Assembly (NCBI GenBank): GCA_002698785.1
Contig: PAAG01000047.1
Span: 62,001 to 126,000, forward strand
DNA from: Verrucomicrobiales bacterium
GTDB taxonomy: Bacteria; Verrucomicrobiota; Verrucomicrobiia; Verrucomicrobiales; DEV007
Direction of reading: 5' to 3'
DNA length: 64,000 bases
Positions 51,100 through 60,495 of this stretch are shown one piece after another (position 1 is the first letter of the stretch; every line of letters starts with the position of its first letter). Position numbers and translations under genes: made by a program. Below the pieces are notes generated by a model. It saw only the letters and a program-made list of their open reading frames with translations, did no database searches and was not told where the DNA came from.

Positions 51100-51694
51100 G
51101 ACCGGCTTTCTGACATTCTGAGGGTCCTGGAACTGACGTTTTCTAAAATGATGGGGTTTTCGTTTTCTCATCATTTTCCACATAACATGTTGATTACAAG
51201 AGTTTTGAAATGCTTTCAGAGCTATCATTTCCGGTTTTTTCCTCTTTTTTGGCTAGTCGGGGTGGAATATACGGGATTACCTGCAACGGAGTTTCGCGTG
51301 GGCAGAATTCCAGAAAATACTCGCCTCCAACATCGACTCCATTCTAGCAAAATGCGTTTGAAATGTCGAGTTTATAGCTGTATTGTTAGTATCGTCGCGC
51401 ACTGTGGCTGGCTGGTGGCGTCCGAGAAAAAAAGCCACTAATTTCATAAACGCCTTGAACAGTTTCCAGGGTTCCTTCATCTTCGTCCTGACATCGTGTG
51501 AAAGGTCGCATCACTATCCAACCGAATTGGGTCGGAACCAAGGAAATCGAATTGGAGGGATGACGTTTTGATTCCGTTTTTGAGGGCGACTGATCGAAGA
51601 TGGGTTCAACCGCCGAGAAGCTTTTCGGATTTTGATTTTTTTATACGGTTGGCGTGGACATTTTTCTAAACCTAGATTGCAATTCGCGGGTCCG
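51100..51694. other. 595-bp stretch without a supportable gene
   Basis: T-rich in places (51150-51260). Two weak frames (51148-51441 plus, 51277-51480 minus) overlap each other and show no family motif. It may be a decayed insertion following the IS66 end. Confidence 0.45.
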
Positions 51695-51934
51695 TTATTC
51701 CCGAAAAATCCAGCCCCCTTTTCCTTCCTTTTTAAACTGCCGATAGCAAAGGAAATAGTAGAAGACAGGAGCTATCCAAAATGTGAAAACTAGCAAGCAA
51801 AACCATCCCGCACGTGCGCGCGGATCTTCAATGCGCTGCATAGCATGGACAGAGAAAAACAGCCAAGTGAGAAACAATATTAGCGAAATGACAAACTTCA
51901 AAAACAATCCACCCCACCCTTGCAACAAGTCCAT
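51695..51934 (-). CDS. small membrane protein coupled to the Rhs gene, candidate immunity protein
   Basis: 79 aa from the ATG at 51934, whose A is the last base of the Rhs stop (TGATG). Two membrane segments, LFLKFVISLILFLTWLFFSVHA and WFCLLVFTFWIAPVFYYFLCY, around a short RIEDPRARAG loop; the C-terminus is basic. Small downstream membrane proteins are common partners of toxin genes, and the Rhs tail here is hydrophobic, so an immunity role is plausible but unproven. The second segment also recalls PLDc_N-type membrane modules. Confidence 0.65.
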   Translation of the reverse strand: MDLLQGWGGLFLKFVISLILFLTWLFFSVHAMQRIEDPRARAGWFCLLVFTFWIAPVFYYFLCYRQFKKEGKGGWIFRE

Positions 51935-54900
51935 CACGCGGCCCCTCCTCCCCCTCCACGACGGTTGCACGCATACTCATCGTCGCAATACTTCCGAGTC
52001 GCTTCTGCTGCGGTATCGGAGATCACTTGCGTGGCCCATAAAGTGACTACAGCGTCTGCGATCGCGCCTACCGCGCCAACTAAGCCAGCAATTTTCGTAG
52101 GAGTTGTAGGTATGAAGCCGACTATTGCTAACCCAATATCCACCGCATATCTAATGACGTTGGGAGCTATCATATCAATAGTGAAGTTAATCTTCATTCT
52201 TCGCATATTATATAAGCATATATCATACTCCTCGTGTTTTCCTGACTTATAGTGTTCCACTTTCATTCCTGGAAAATCCCTTAGGGCGGTTTGTATGGCA
52301 TCCTCTACTGCACCAAGAATTGGTATCCAATCTAAATACCATCCAAATAAATCGCGGTTTGAACACGGGTTGTTGCCACAATACATCAACAAATTCAGCC
52401 CTCCATTTTCTTCAATTGGGTCTCTACCCAACCATCTCCCAATTTCGGATTCATAATACCGAAATCCATAATTCACGAGCATAGTTTCTAAATCCAAGAA
52501 CTCTCCATGGAACGCATAAGTCCAGTCGTAATTGGTGCCTGAGCGGTCGCTAAAGTCGGCGGCCATCACCGTCCGTTTGCCAAATGCGGAGTAGCCGTAG
52601 CGCTCTTGAACCGCACCCGATGTATCCAATACTGCAGCGCCGGAACTCATTGCATCCCGTGTCGCATAGAGCCTTTCGTCCAAAGTTCCGTTTCCGGTCG
52701 TGTCGCGGTCTCGTAGGACCAAATTGTTCCGGTTGTCAGCCCCCCACACGTACTGCCGTTCTGCATCCGTTTCTGTGTCCAGCCGCTCTTCTACGGCTTT
52801 CCATTGATCGTTGTAGTAATAGTGACGAACCTGCGTCGGTAACGTCTCCACCGACAACCTTCGGTATTGTCCGTCATAATCGATCGGTCCCACCAAGGTC
52901 ACCTGATCCCCTTCCCAGATTTGAATCTCGGTGATCCGGTTCCACGCATCCCATTTCAACTGCTTGTAATTGCCCGCAGTCCAATCTCCTTCCGCATCCG
53001 GCGGCATTTCGGTCGCGTTTCCGTTCAAGTCGTACTCGACATCCTCACTCGATCCGTCGAACTGCGTGATCTGGTTATCCATGTTGTTCACTCGGGTTTG
53101 GTCCAGCGTCACGGTTCCATCTTCAGCCTCGGTATATCTGAGCCAGTTGCCGGTAGGATCGTAGGAGAAGGTCTCCTCGGAACCTGGCACTCCTCCCACT
53201 GCGGTCCGGTTGATGTTCAGGTCTCCTCGTGTTGCCTGTGTCACCTGATATAAACCATCGTAACGGTAGGCACTATCCTGACCATCCCCGGGCGACGCCG
53301 CCAGGTTCGAACGCCAAGTCCGCATCGAACTCCGGTCATAACCATATTGGAACCGGTCCCGCACCGCTCCTCCGCTAGTCGTCGCCCAGCGCATGTCCAC
53401 CACCCGCCCGAAGCGGTCGTAGCCGTTGTACTGGTCGCCCGCATCGCCTGCTGCGGCACTCGCTGTCTTGATATACGACAATGCCACTCCCGGTTCCGGA
53501 CTCGTCACCTTCACCACGGTGCCCGTCCCCAAATAATCATACTCCGCCGCGTTGTCGCTTTCTCCGTTGATCTTGATTGTTGCCACACGACTCATCAGGT
53601 TGTCCGCACTGCTCGTACTACCGTATCCGTAATCGACCACCCGACCGTCTGGATAGGTCATCGAGGTCCGCCGGATTGTGTTGCCACTGCTTCCATTTTC
53701 GTAAGCATACGACACTTCCGGCGTGCTGCCACTCACCGCGCCGCTATGCGACTGCTTGTCCGCCGCCAACTGCCCGAAGTCGTCGTATTCGTAGGCCACT
53801 TCGTTGACCACGGTTCCGCTACCCACTGTCGCATTGTCGTAGGAGGTAATTTTGCTTTTCTGCCCCCGGTCATCATACTCGGTCGTTATGCGTAGCACGG
53901 CATTGTCGATTCCACTGGCAAGTGTTGTCACCCGATCCTGTGTTTGACGACCGAACTTGTCGTAGTCGTACTCGTGCACTGTGCCGTTGGGATCCGTCAT
54001 CGCAGTCGTCGCTGATTGACGATTGTAACTGTACTCGATCCGTTCGTAAAGATCATCCGCCCCGTCTCCCAACGGATCGTAGTCGTCGTCGCTCTCCGGA
54101 TAGATCTTCGCCCGGAGCAGGTCGTTGCGCGCCACTTTCGAGTCGTCCAAGGTCGTGCCATAGATCCACCTGGTTACCTGGTCACCCGTCACTTCGTTCA
54201 CCAGCGTCAGGGTTTGCAATTGATCGTCGAGCGTGTAGCGGTAGGCCATCGTCCGGTTGGCTCCGTAGTCGCTCGACGGCTTCGATGGATCGTAGTTCTC
54301 GATCAGAACAATGCGGCGCCCGAGGGCATCCTTTGTCCAGCGGGTTTCGATGCCCATCGGGTCGATCGAAGCGTCGGCTTCGTATTCGGTCACGTAACGG
54401 TAGCTCGTAACCAATACCGTATCCGAACGGTCCGGAACCGCTGCTGGCCTCGTCAAGTCCGCTCCTCCGTTGGTTCCATAGTTGGCACTGGCCACCTGCC
54501 GGCTCACCCCGTCGAACCAGTTCGCTGTGTAATAGCGACGCGCCTTGGGCTGCGAACCATTTGGTCCGTTCAGGGCTCCGTTACCCGTCGCATCGTGGAA
54601 GCGCTGGTAGCGGGTTTCGAGTTCCAACCACCCGAGCGGATTGTAGCTCTTTTCCCACTGCTCGACCACCACGTCTCCGGACGGGTCGTTGTCGTCAGTG
54701 GAAGTGCCTGCGTTGCAGCACAGATAGTTCTCGATGGGACGGTTCATCCCGTCATAGACTGTTTTCGAAAACGCTTCGCTGCCCTGGTTGAGTTGCTTGA
54801 TCACGTTGCCGTTGACATCGCGCCAGCTCTCGCTGCGGATCGCATTGCCCACCGTGCCATTCGAGGCCACTCCGTATCGCTCGCTCTTGTAGATACGCCC

Positions 54901-57900
54901 CAGATTGTCCCAGTAATCCTTGGTTCGGCCCCGCAGGTTTCCGGCGGCGACGCTGGTGTGGTAAAAGTCGGTCTGGGTAATGTAGCCGAAATTGTTGTAG
55001 GTGTAGGCCGTGATCAAGTCCTGCGCGGTGGACACGGCATCTTTCCTGGTCGTCTGCACCAAGAGTGTCCGATAATCGTAGGCGTATTCGGTTATTTGGT
55101 CGTTGGCGGAGGTGTCGTCCACCGGCCTCGTCTCGCTGGTCAGCAACCCGTTTCCGTTGAAGTCTCCGTTATCGTAGTCCATCAACAAGGTCATGCGCAT
55201 GTTGTTGCCCGCCGCTTGTCCGGAGGTTCCACCATCCGGTTCGGCATTGGTCGCATCGATGTCGTCCGTGCCCACCCAACGTTCGATCGCCAGGCCTCGT
55301 GTGTCGTAGACAGTTCGCGTAATTGTTCCGACAGGGCTGACCATCCGCACGATCCGTCCCATCTCGTTGTATTCATACTTTGTTTCCCCGTAGTGCTCGC
55401 CCTTTTCTCCTTCGCCGAATAGGGGGATGTTGTGGTATACGCGCTTCACCAGTAGCCGACCCCAGTCGTCGTAGACGTTCTGCGTCCACGATTCCCAGGT
55501 CTTCTGCGGGAACTTCTCGGTAGCACGCAGAGTCCCGCAGGTGCATTCCCGGTTCGCACGGATCTTTTCGGTCACCTTTCCGTTCTTGTCGTAGCGGGTG
55601 ATGGTCACTTCACCCACGGTTTCGTATCCATAGGCCGGGGCGTTGCCGGTCGCGTATCCGGTTGCGGTCCATACTTCGTCGAGGTCGGGGCGGTAGAGGG
55701 TCAATTTCACAGTACGAACGTTCACGGCCTCGGTGTCCTCTTCATGCAACACGGCCTGGTGCCAAGGGCCATACTGGATCAGGGGTTTGCCCACCGCATC
55801 GCTCACGATGTCGGTCACGAGGTTCTGCCCGCCTCCCGCCGGGGTTGTCCACCCATCCGGCACGTTTTCCACTTTCGTCGTGTCGACATCATCGATTCGC
55901 TGCATGAGCACTCCGTCGGGACGGTACTGCCAGTTGGTGATATACCCGCGGGCATCCTTCTTCCAAATGAGGTTCCCGTTGACGTCCATGATGGAGGTAA
56001 TTTCGTGCTCCAGCCCGTCTCCGTTCTGGCTTGTTGGCACCACTGGCATTTTCTGCACTATCTGGTAGACCTGCAGGGTGTCGTTGCCGTCAGCGTCCTG
56101 GTAGTAGGTGTACTCGGTTTCCAGGGTGGGAGGACTGCTCATCCCCGCCTCCGGATACCGGATGCGTTGCCAAAGAGGAAAGATACTCGCTCCGTTCACT
56201 GTCTCGGTATTCCAGGTGACCTGGTCGAGCAGGTCGGGTGTCCCTCCACTCCCTTCCTGGGCCGACCAGCCCGCGGGACGGCCCGCGACGGCACCGGTGG
56301 TCGGGTTGTCGGTGTCGTAGTAGTCGAAGGTGTAGATTAATCCGGCGTCAGTGTTGTAGTTCACGGTCAGGGTCGTGCTGCCCCCGGACGGTTCGGTCAC
56401 GCTGTTGACTGCGGTCGGGTAGGCGTGCTGGGAGTTCCAACCGTAGTCGTTGAACTCCATCGCATCGTAGGTCTTGTTGCCCTGCGGATCTTCGTAGATC
56501 GACACCAGCACCCCTCCGCTCGGATTGGTGTAGACACGGCGTTCGCTCCCGTCGGGATTGGTCGTCGTGGTCTGCACGGCCCAGTCGTTGTTGTCCCCGG
56601 TGGTCGGGTTGTCCGGGTTGTCGGTGTAACTGTACTGGATGGTTTCGGTTCCGCCACGGAACTTCTGCAGGGTCACCCTCCGGGTTTTTGCTCCATCCGC
56701 GACATCCGAATACTCGAAGTAATAGTCCGCATATTGGGCGAGAACGGTGTCGCTGGCGGTTTCCGGGTCGATGCCTGCTTTGCGGATCGTGCTGCAAGCC
56801 TGGCCTCGCAGGGCATACTTCAACCCGTGGGCAAAACCCGTCGAACTCTCTTCGGTGTAGTACCGGTAAAAGTTTTCGTGTGCAAACGCCCACTCGCCCC
56901 CCGCCGCCTGGCTTGCTTGCGAAAGATCCGTGTTTTCGTTGAAGTCCAACCACCCCCAAACCCGCGCACTCTTGAGGTCGTTGTCGCTGCCCTTGCCGTC
57001 TTCGTCGGTGTAGTAGGTGTATTCCACCTTTCGGAAGTTCACCCCGTTGTGTTTGTAGGTCACGCTCTTGAGCATTCCCAGGTGATCAAGGGTGTCGTAA
57101 TATTCGTAGATAAACAGGTCGTTCTGGTTCTCACCGTTAAGAGAGTCCCACCACTGGAAGTTTACTCGCTCCAATTCATCATTGACATCGTACTGCAGAT
57201 TGATTGTGCTGCCATAACTTGATGTCAGGCCCTTGAGCTTACCTCGAAGGTCGGCGGGATGGCTTACCGAGTTGTCGTAGTAGATCCACTGCTCGCCCGA
57301 TTCCAATGTGATCACAAACGTGTCGCTCACGTGCTCCAGTTGTCCGTAAAAGGCTGTCAGGGGAGCATAGTCCCCGGTCGACTGGTTTTTCTCAAAAAAC
57401 CAGGACTGGTTCGCCAGTCCCCGCCGGATAATACGGTCGGGATCGTTCACCCCGGCTGCCGCTCCCTGGAAATCAAGGTAACCAAGCTCTTTGTTCAACC
57501 AGCGGTTCCCGTTGATCTGACCGGTGTCCGATCCTTCGATGTTCGCGTAACTTCGCGTTTGCCCCCAAGGAAAAAGTTGGCCCGGATCGTAGCCCGCAGA
57601 GTCGCCCGCCGGTGAACTCACGCTAGAATTCCGGGTCAAGTCGCGCTCAATCATATAGATCTGACCGATCCCGTCCCGCACCAGGGCTGTTTCGCCCCCG
57701 ATGGAGTTCATGTTCGTCACCTGTGCCGGACGGTTCGGTGCCTGGTCCCGCAAATCTCCGAATGGCTGGGTTCCTCCCGGTGTCCACGGCACCCCCGTGG
57801 CATTGTTTTGTGCAGCCGGATTTTCTTCTTCTGGCGGGCCTGAACTCGCAGGAGGACTGGAAATCTGAGCGCAAGACGAATCAGGATCTGTATAATCACA

Positions 57901-58161
57901 TGGGTCAAAAACGCACCAATTTCCTCCACCAGCTCCCTCAGGATCGCACGGATCACCATCCTGACAAAATATACTGGGATCCGTCATGTCGCACGTATCG
58001 CACGTATCAGTCGGACTTCCGTAGCGAGGACCAACCCGGCCTCCGTTGGTGTCGGCGTTGCCCCAGGGATTGTAGGGCGATTCAGAGGAGGGCGCAGAGC
58101 TAGGCATGGAAATTTGGGTGTTAACTGTTGGGCTTTGGGAGATTGATTCCCGTCCTCGCAT
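51934..58161 (-). CDS. Rhs/YD-repeat protein with distinct C-terminal tail
   Basis: 2,075 aa from the ATG at 58161; a GTG two codons upstream is also open. Residues ~55-110 hold a Cys/Asp cluster (CDTCDMTDPSIFCQDGDPCD...). Many YD repeats follow (YDKFGRQTQDR, YDYRTLLVQTT, YDGLYQVTQATRGD), ending with the conserved Rhs core end: AFHGEFLDLETMLVNYGFRY, WLGRDPIEENGG, NLLMYCGNNP. The last ~134 residues are variable and hydrophobic (IRYAVDIGLAIVGFIPTTP..., AIADAVVTLWATQVI) with a GGGGG end. Rhs shells encase a C-terminal toxin; this tail matches no enzyme I know. No signal peptide or export motif is seen. Confidence 0.9.
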   Translation of the reverse strand: MRGRESISQSPTVNTQISMPSSAPSSESPYNPWGNADTNGGRVGPRYGSPTDTCDTCDMTDPSIFCQDGDPCDPEGAGGGNWCVFDPCDYTDPDSSCAQISSPPASSGPPEEENPAAQNNATGVPWTPGGTQPFGDLRDQAPNRPAQVTNMNSIGGETALVRDGIGQIYMIERDLTRNSSVSSPAGDSAGYDPGQLFPWGQTRSYANIEGSDTGQINGNRWLNKELGYLDFQGAAAGVNDPDRIIRRGLANQSWFFEKNQSTGDYAPLTAFYGQLEHVSDTFVITLESGEQWIYYDNSVSHPADLRGKLKGLTSSYGSTINLQYDVNDELERVNFQWWDSLNGENQNDLFIYEYYDTLDHLGMLKSVTYKHNGVNFRKVEYTYYTDEDGKGSDNDLKSARVWGWLDFNENTDLSQASQAAGGEWAFAHENFYRYYTEESSTGFAHGLKYALRGQACSTIRKAGIDPETASDTVLAQYADYYFEYSDVADGAKTRRVTLQKFRGGTETIQYSYTDNPDNPTTGDNNDWAVQTTTTNPDGSERRVYTNPSGGVLVSIYEDPQGNKTYDAMEFNDYGWNSQHAYPTAVNSVTEPSGGSTTLTVNYNTDAGLIYTFDYYDTDNPTTGAVAGRPAGWSAQEGSGGTPDLLDQVTWNTETVNGASIFPLWQRIRYPEAGMSSPPTLETEYTYYQDADGNDTLQVYQIVQKMPVVPTSQNGDGLEHEITSIMDVNGNLIWKKDARGYITNWQYRPDGVLMQRIDDVDTTKVENVPDGWTTPAGGGQNLVTDIVSDAVGKPLIQYGPWHQAVLHEEDTEAVNVRTVKLTLYRPDLDEVWTATGYATGNAPAYGYETVGEVTITRYDKNGKVTEKIRANRECTCGTLRATEKFPQKTWESWTQNVYDDWGRLLVKRVYHNIPLFGEGEKGEHYGETKYEYNEMGRIVRMVSPVGTITRTVYDTRGLAIERWVGTDDIDATNAEPDGGTSGQAAGNNMRMTLLMDYDNGDFNGNGLLTSETRPVDDTSANDQITEYAYDYRTLLVQTTRKDAVSTAQDLITAYTYNNFGYITQTDFYHTSVAAGNLRGRTKDYWDNLGRIYKSERYGVASNGTVGNAIRSESWRDVNGNVIKQLNQGSEAFSKTVYDGMNRPIENYLCCNAGTSTDDNDPSGDVVVEQWEKSYNPLGWLELETRYQRFHDATGNGALNGPNGSQPKARRYYTANWFDGVSRQVASANYGTNGGADLTRPAAVPDRSDTVLVTSYRYVTEYEADASIDPMGIETRWTKDALGRRIVLIENYDPSKPSSDYGANRTMAYRYTLDDQLQTLTLVNEVTGDQVTRWIYGTTLDDSKVARNDLLRAKIYPESDDDYDPLGDGADDLYERIEYSYNRQSATTAMTDPNGTVHEYDYDKFGRQTQDRVTTLASGIDNAVLRITTEYDDRGQKSKITSYDNATVGSGTVVNEVAYEYDDFGQLAADKQSHSGAVSGSTPEVSYAYENGSSGNTIRRTSMTYPDGRVVDYGYGSTSSADNLMSRVATIKINGESDNAAEYDYLGTGTVVKVTSPEPGVALSYIKTASAAAGDAGDQYNGYDRFGRVVDMRWATTSGGAVRDRFQYGYDRSSMRTWRSNLAASPGDGQDSAYRYDGLYQVTQATRGDLNINRTAVGGVPGSEETFSYDPTGNWLRYTEAEDGTVTLDQTRVNNMDNQITQFDGSSEDVEYDLNGNATEMPPDAEGDWTAGNYKQLKWDAWNRITEIQIWEGDQVTLVGPIDYDGQYRRLSVETLPTQVRHYYYNDQWKAVEERLDTETDAERQYVWGADNRNNLVLRDRDTTGNGTLDERLYATRDAMSSGAAVLDTSGAVQERYGYSAFGKRTVMAADFSDRSGTNYDWTYAFHGEFLDLETMLVNYGFRYYESEIGRWLGRDPIEENGGLNLLMYCGNNPCSNRDLFGWYLDWIPILGAVEDAIQTALRDFPGMKVEHYKSGKHEEYDICLYNMRRMKINFTIDMIAPNVIRYAVDIGLAIVGFIPTTPTKIAGLVGAVGAIADAVVTLWATQVISDTAAEATRKYCDDEYACNRRGGGGGAA

Positions 58162-58515
58162 GAGCACTGGAATCAGTGAATCTGTTTGTTATATATGTAT
58201 AATTCAGAAGATTGCTAGGCACATCAAATCTGAATAGGTGCCAACATTGGCACTCCTCTCCGTTCAACGTCAATGCTTTTTAAAATAAATATTTTCACTT
58301 GCTTGCCATGAGGTGATTTCCTATGCTGAGATAGGTAGGGTGTATTTCCAAATACACTCCTGACATCATTACTATTTACACCAATTGCGTATTATGTATT
58401 CTTACTGGATCGCCGTTCATTCTCCCTGGACCCAAAAGCGCAGGCTCCGCCCTGTTACCCACTGCCGCGGCGGTTGCTAGCGGCTTCCGTTTCATCGTAG
58501 TCCGATACCTGCTGA
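58162..58515. promoter_or_regulatory. divergent intergenic region between Rhs and DUF1360 genes
   Basis: 354 bp with no gene. It holds an AT-rich part (58180-58200, TTGTTATATATGTATAAT) close to the Rhs start that could be its promoter, and an 18-bp palindrome at 58340-58357 placed between the two divergent starts. Confidence 0.45.
58340..58357. promoter_or_regulatory. 18-bp palindrome, candidate operator
   Basis: GTGTATTT and AAATACAC form a perfect 8-bp inverted repeat around CC. It lies ~180 bp from the Rhs start and ~160 bp from the DUF1360 start. The size suits a dimeric regulator. Confidence 0.4.
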
Positions 58516-58821
58516 ATGACCGAACTGGTCCTTACCCTTTCGATTGTAACGGCCTGCATTTCGTTCTCTGTTTCCGAAACAAAGCTTTTTGAGCCGTTGC
58601 GTAATTGGATCTCTGCTCGGAGCTCCTTCTGCGGAGAACTCGTCAAGTGTCCCTACTGCTTCGGGCATTGGGTTTCCCTCGCGTTGGTACTGATCTACCA
58701 ACCTCGAATCGTCGATGTCTGGCTCTTTCTCGATCTGGCCATATCGGTTTTCGTAATCGCGTGGCTCGGTGCGTTTCAAGCACTCCTTATGTGCCGGCTA
58801 ATGGATCTCGTCGAAAAATAG
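58516..58821 (+). CDS. DUF1360-like membrane protein
   Basis: 101 aa. Hydrophobic segments at ~3-18, ~50-62 and ~68-93. The motif FCGELVKCPYCFGHWVSLAL matches DUF1360 (C-P-x-C-x-G-x-W). Members occur in phage and in sporulation-related settings; function is unknown. It is followed 10 bp on by a glycosyltransferase gene on the same strand, probably in one operon. Confidence 0.78.
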   Translation: MTELVLTLSIVTACISFSVSETKLFEPLRNWISARSSFCGELVKCPYCFGHWVSLALVLIYQPRIVDVWLFLDLAISVFVIAWLGAFQALLMCRLMDLVEK

Positions 58822-58830
58822 ACGCCAGCA

Positions 58831-60495
58831 ATGAATCGATCTGGAACCGGCATAGATGAGGTTCGACTTGATGCTGTCGCGCCCAGCCAGTTGCAATCCC
58901 GGCCGCGCCTTTCATTGTGGTCCCTGCCTCACGGAGGGTCTTCCGACTTGTCGGGGCTTTTAAACGGATCGCCCGTATTCTTGATAGGAGGAGGGCCAAG
59001 TCTTCAAGACATCGATCTGGAACCGCTTTCCCGTCCCGGTGTAGTTACCGTTGGAATGAACAATTCGGCAGCCTCTTTCCGACCGAATTTCTGGGTGTCG
59101 GTCGACGAACCAAGCCACTTCATACAATCCATCTGGCTCGATCCGAAGATTACTAAATTTACTCGCGTGCAAAATCGGGACGGTCTCATTTTCGACAATG
59201 TATCGAAATCGTTGACTAGGCGTTCGGCAGCGGAATGCCCCAATGTCTTCTTTTTTGAAAGCGACCTCGAATTTGCATGCGACGATTTTTTGACGAGGCC
59301 CTCAGTCAGTTGGGGGCCAGCGAAATCGGGAGGGGGACGGTCGGTCATGCTTGCGACGTTGAAACTTCTCTATCACCTAGGGGCCGGTCATGTTTTTCTG
59401 CTCGGTGTCGATTTCCATATGACGAAGGAGTATGCGTATCATTTCTCCCAGACTCGTTCATCGGACTCGGTAACAGGGAATATGAAGTCCTATCGACTGT
59501 TGGAGAAATACTTCACCGCGCTTCGGCCCCGATTCGAAGCCGGCTCTTTCTTCGTATGGAATTGCAATCCGGATTCCCGTCTCAAAGCGTTTCCCCACTT
59601 GCCCTACGAAGAAGCCATTCGGTTTGCTACGAAAGAATTTCCGGAACCTGGAGTAGTTGACCCGACGCAGGGCCTTTACGACCGAGAGGGTGGGGGGAAC
59701 GATTCAGCGGAGCTTTTCCCGGAAAATACGGCTAGCCATAATCGAGCAGGACTCCGCCGCATCGATCGGTCGAAACATCCGAGATCGGTCCCTGCGCCGA
59801 TTGTGAATGGTGCCGCCCCACTCCCAGGATCGAGCGGAGTTCTCTTGATGGCAGACCGCGATTTGGAATGGCTCTTACCTTGGTGGTTTCATTGCTTCGA
59901 GCAAACGAATCCACTATTGAAGGTAGCATTAGTTGACGCGGGGCTTTCTGAGGAGGGTAGGGACTATCTAGCGAGAAAAGAAGTGCCAATCATTCCCTTG
60001 AATAGTCCTCTACCTGATTCCGTGTATCCCTGGTTTCACAAACCATTTGCGATCGCCCAATCGCCCTTTGACCGAACGGTTTTTTGCGATCTGGACTGCG
60101 AGGTCCGCGGTGATATCAGCCTCCTGTTCCATTGGCCGGGAGAAGGTATCTCACTGGGCAAAGACCTAATACCTTCCGGAAGATACCGTAAGTTCTTCCG
60201 GGAGCGATATTACTACAACAGCGGACTGGTTGGCATTCACACCGGGGATTCCGTCCTCGTAAATTGGTGTGACGAAACGCTGAAACTGTACAGAAAATTC
60301 CGGAGCGACCAGGAGATTCTGAATTTCACCCTCTACGAAACCGAGGCCACTATTGTAGAGCTGCCAGAACACTTTCACCAACTTCGGCTAGCCGGAGATC
60401 ATCCAGATGCGGTGGTGATGCACTGGACAGGGCTGCCCGGCAAGAACCATATCCAGAAACGCATGAAACATTTGAACCTCCCATTACATTTATGA
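58831..60495 (+). CDS. fused protein: DUF115/MptE-like Rossmann domain plus GT-A glycosyltransferase domain
   Basis: 554 aa. The N-terminal ~280 residues carry VFLIGGGPSLQDIDLEPLSRPGVVTVGMNN (GGGPS at 53-57), FWVSVDEPSHF and GAGHVFLLGVDFHMT, the pattern of DUF115/6-hydroxymethylpterin-kinase-like proteins that often occur with sugar-modification genes and in phages. After a linker, residues ~330-550 form a GT-A-type domain with TVFCDLDCEV (D-x-D near 420), RYYYNSGLVGIHTGD and a final VVMHWTGLPGKNH. It overlaps the next start by 4 bp. Confidence 0.75.
   Translation: MNRSGTGIDEVRLDAVAPSQLQSRPRLSLWSLPHGGSSDLSGLLNGSPVFLIGGGPSLQDIDLEPLSRPGVVTVGMNNSAASFRPNFWVSVDEPSHFIQSIWLDPKITKFTRVQNRDGLIFDNVSKSLTRRSAAECPNVFFFESDLEFACDDFLTRPSVSWGPAKSGGGRSVMLATLKLLYHLGAGHVFLLGVDFHMTKEYAYHFSQTRSSDSVTGNMKSYRLLEKYFTALRPRFEAGSFFVWNCNPDSRLKAFPHLPYEEAIRFATKEFPEPGVVDPTQGLYDREGGGNDSAELFPENTASHNRAGLRRIDRSKHPRSVPAPIVNGAAPLPGSSGVLLMADRDLEWLLPWWFHCFEQTNPLLKVALVDAGLSEEGRDYLARKEVPIIPLNSPLPDSVYPWFHKPFAIAQSPFDRTVFCDLDCEVRGDISLLFHWPGEGISLGKDLIPSGRYRKFFRERYYYNSGLVGIHTGDSVLVNWCDETLKLYRKFRSDQEILNFTLYETEATIVELPEHFHQLRLAGDHPDAVVMHWTGLPGKNHIQKRMKHLNLPLHL

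Noticed and set aside
51277-51480. 67-codon minus-strand frame, possibly a transposase scrap
   Set aside because: No recognisable catalytic motif, and it overlaps other weak frames; left as non-coding.
54016-55422. 468-codon plus-strand frame inside the Rhs gene
   Set aside because: Antisense of YD repeats; no domain, and codon use follows the Rhs strand.
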